IMG/VR virus record: IMGVR_UViG_3300045927_000329
Coordinates: 1-64,000 of that record
From: a virus
Strand: one strand, 5' to 3'
Length of the DNA: 64,000 nt
Below, one piece after another: positions 63,452 to 64,000 of the stretch. Each line of letters opens with the position of its first letter. The stretch's first letter is position 1. Position numbers and translations under genes: made by a program. Below the pieces are notes generated by a model. That model had not been told where the DNA came from. It made no database searches and saw only the letters and a list, made by a program, of their open reading frames with translations.

Positions 63452-64000
63452 ATGGCCGATCCCGAGAAGCCGCCCTCGTTCCTCACCGTCCCGAACCGGC
63501 CGGCGCCCTACCGCCCGCCCTCGGCCTGGGAGCTGCTCTTCGGCAGCGCCGACCGACCACAGCCCCCCGTCGCTCCGCCGCTCGGCGCGCTCCGCCCGGC
63601 CGCCGAGAAGACGCGCGAGATCGTCACCGGGCCGGTCGCCGACTTCGCACGCGGCGCCGCGCCGGGCTTCGGCGCCAACTGGGACTACGAGCCGCCGAAG
63701 CCCCCCTACGCGCAGAAGCCGCCCGACACCATGGCCGCCATGCTCGGCGAGCTGTATGGGTCGCTGCCGCCCTTCAAGGCGTTCGGCCTCGGCGCGAAGG
63801 CGCTCGGCGCCGGCAGCAAGGTCCTCGGCGCGGCCGGGCCGGTGAGCAGTCTGATCGGCGGGCGCCCGCTCATTCACAAGACCTGGAACCTCTTCACGCA
63901 CTTCAACCCGCTCGCGACGCGATTCAACCTCGGTGCGGAGCACGCCAAGGGGATCTTTCCGCACGCGATCGGCATGGCGGGCAGCGAGGAGGCCTCGAAC
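63452..64000 (+). CDS. virion-module protein (cut by window end)
   Basis: The first 183 residues of a gene that runs past the window. It starts MADPEKPPSFLTVPNRPAPY, has Ala/Gly-rich helices (FKAFGLGAKALGAGSKVLGA), and follows the transglycosylase gene by 2 nt. By order it is probably another ejection protein. The C-terminal part is not visible, so no domain can be named. Confidence 0.68.
   Translation, partial: MADPEKPPSFLTVPNRPAPYRPPSAWELLFGSADRPQPPVAPPLGALRPAAEKTREIVTGPVADFARGAAPGFGANWDYEPPKPPYAQKPPDTMAAMLGELYGSLPPFKAFGLGAKALGAGSKVLGAAGPVSSLIGGRPLIHKTWNLFTHFNPLATRFNLGAEHAKGIFPHAIGMAGSEEASN

Noticed and set aside
1-64000. tRNA genes
   Set aside because: Candidate T-loop sequences such as GGTTCGGATC at 15242 lie in coding DNA and have no acceptor or anticodon stems. 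None could be supported by eye.

Overview
The window is a contiguous piece of a tailed bacteriophage (caudovirus) genome. It is uniformly very GC-rich, nearly every base is coding, GTG starts and 1-14 nt stop/start overlaps are common, and the hallmark genes are those of a virus: terminase, portal, scaffold, major capsid protein, tail fibre and ejection proteins. The structural set has a P22-like portal, a large tail-hub/nozzle-like protein, a chain of internal virion proteins including a lytic transglycosylase, and no tape-measure, tail-tube or sheath gene. This suggests a short-tailed (podovirus-type) phage of a high-GC bacterium. The host cannot be named from the sequence. No integrase, tRNA, DNA polymerase, CRISPR array or IS element was found.

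Layout. (1) 1-22.9 kb is an early/metabolic region, almost all on the minus strand: a uracil-DNA glycosylase (cut by the window edge), small DNA-binding proteins, two tandem SAM-methyltransferase-like proteins, a DNA methyltransferase, a Pif1-like helicase, a cold-shock protein, a nucleoside-deoxyribosyltransferase-like protein, an Acb2/Tad1-like hairpin protein (likely anti-CBASS), a P-loop ATPase, a Cas4/RecB-like Fe-S nuclease, many zinc-ribbon proteins, a YkgJ-type cysteine-cluster protein and a DUF932 protein. One plus-strand gene lies inside it (15666-16628, a RepA-like ATPase), flanked by a hairpin and a 10-bp inverted repeat that could be a replication origin or operator. (2) 22.9-23.5 kb is a divergent control region. 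(3) 23.5-35.2 kb (plus) carries a nuclease, candidate small terminase, large terminase, small membrane proteins, portal and an ADP-ribosyltransferase-like protein. (4) 35.2-38.7 kb is a minus-strand block that interrupts the late genes. Seven of its junctions are copies of one short sequence that encodes the end of one protein and the start of the next. (5) 38.8-64 kb (plus) carries scaffold, capsid, decoration, adaptor, lectin-like, tail hub, S74-type fibre and ejection genes.

How the genes work together. The minus-strand half supplies DNA metabolism and host take-over or defence-evasion functions. Many of its genes share (ACG)n-rich leaders, and several spacers hold strong hairpins. The plus-strand half packages DNA and builds the particle. 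A short motif of the form CTTAGGGGG(A/G)TCT(A/T)G stands before runs of late genes at 23.5, 24.2, 38.8 and 48.2 kb and is a candidate late promoter.

The most unusual signals are the junction-repeat cassette array at 35.2-36.6 kb, the candidate late-promoter motif, the leader and hairpin families of the early region, the Acb2-like protein, the ADP-ribosyltransferase beside the portal, and re-used gene starts (MTAAD, MSAPPF, MAWHDFW). Assignments rest on motifs read by eye. Small unknown genes are described as such.
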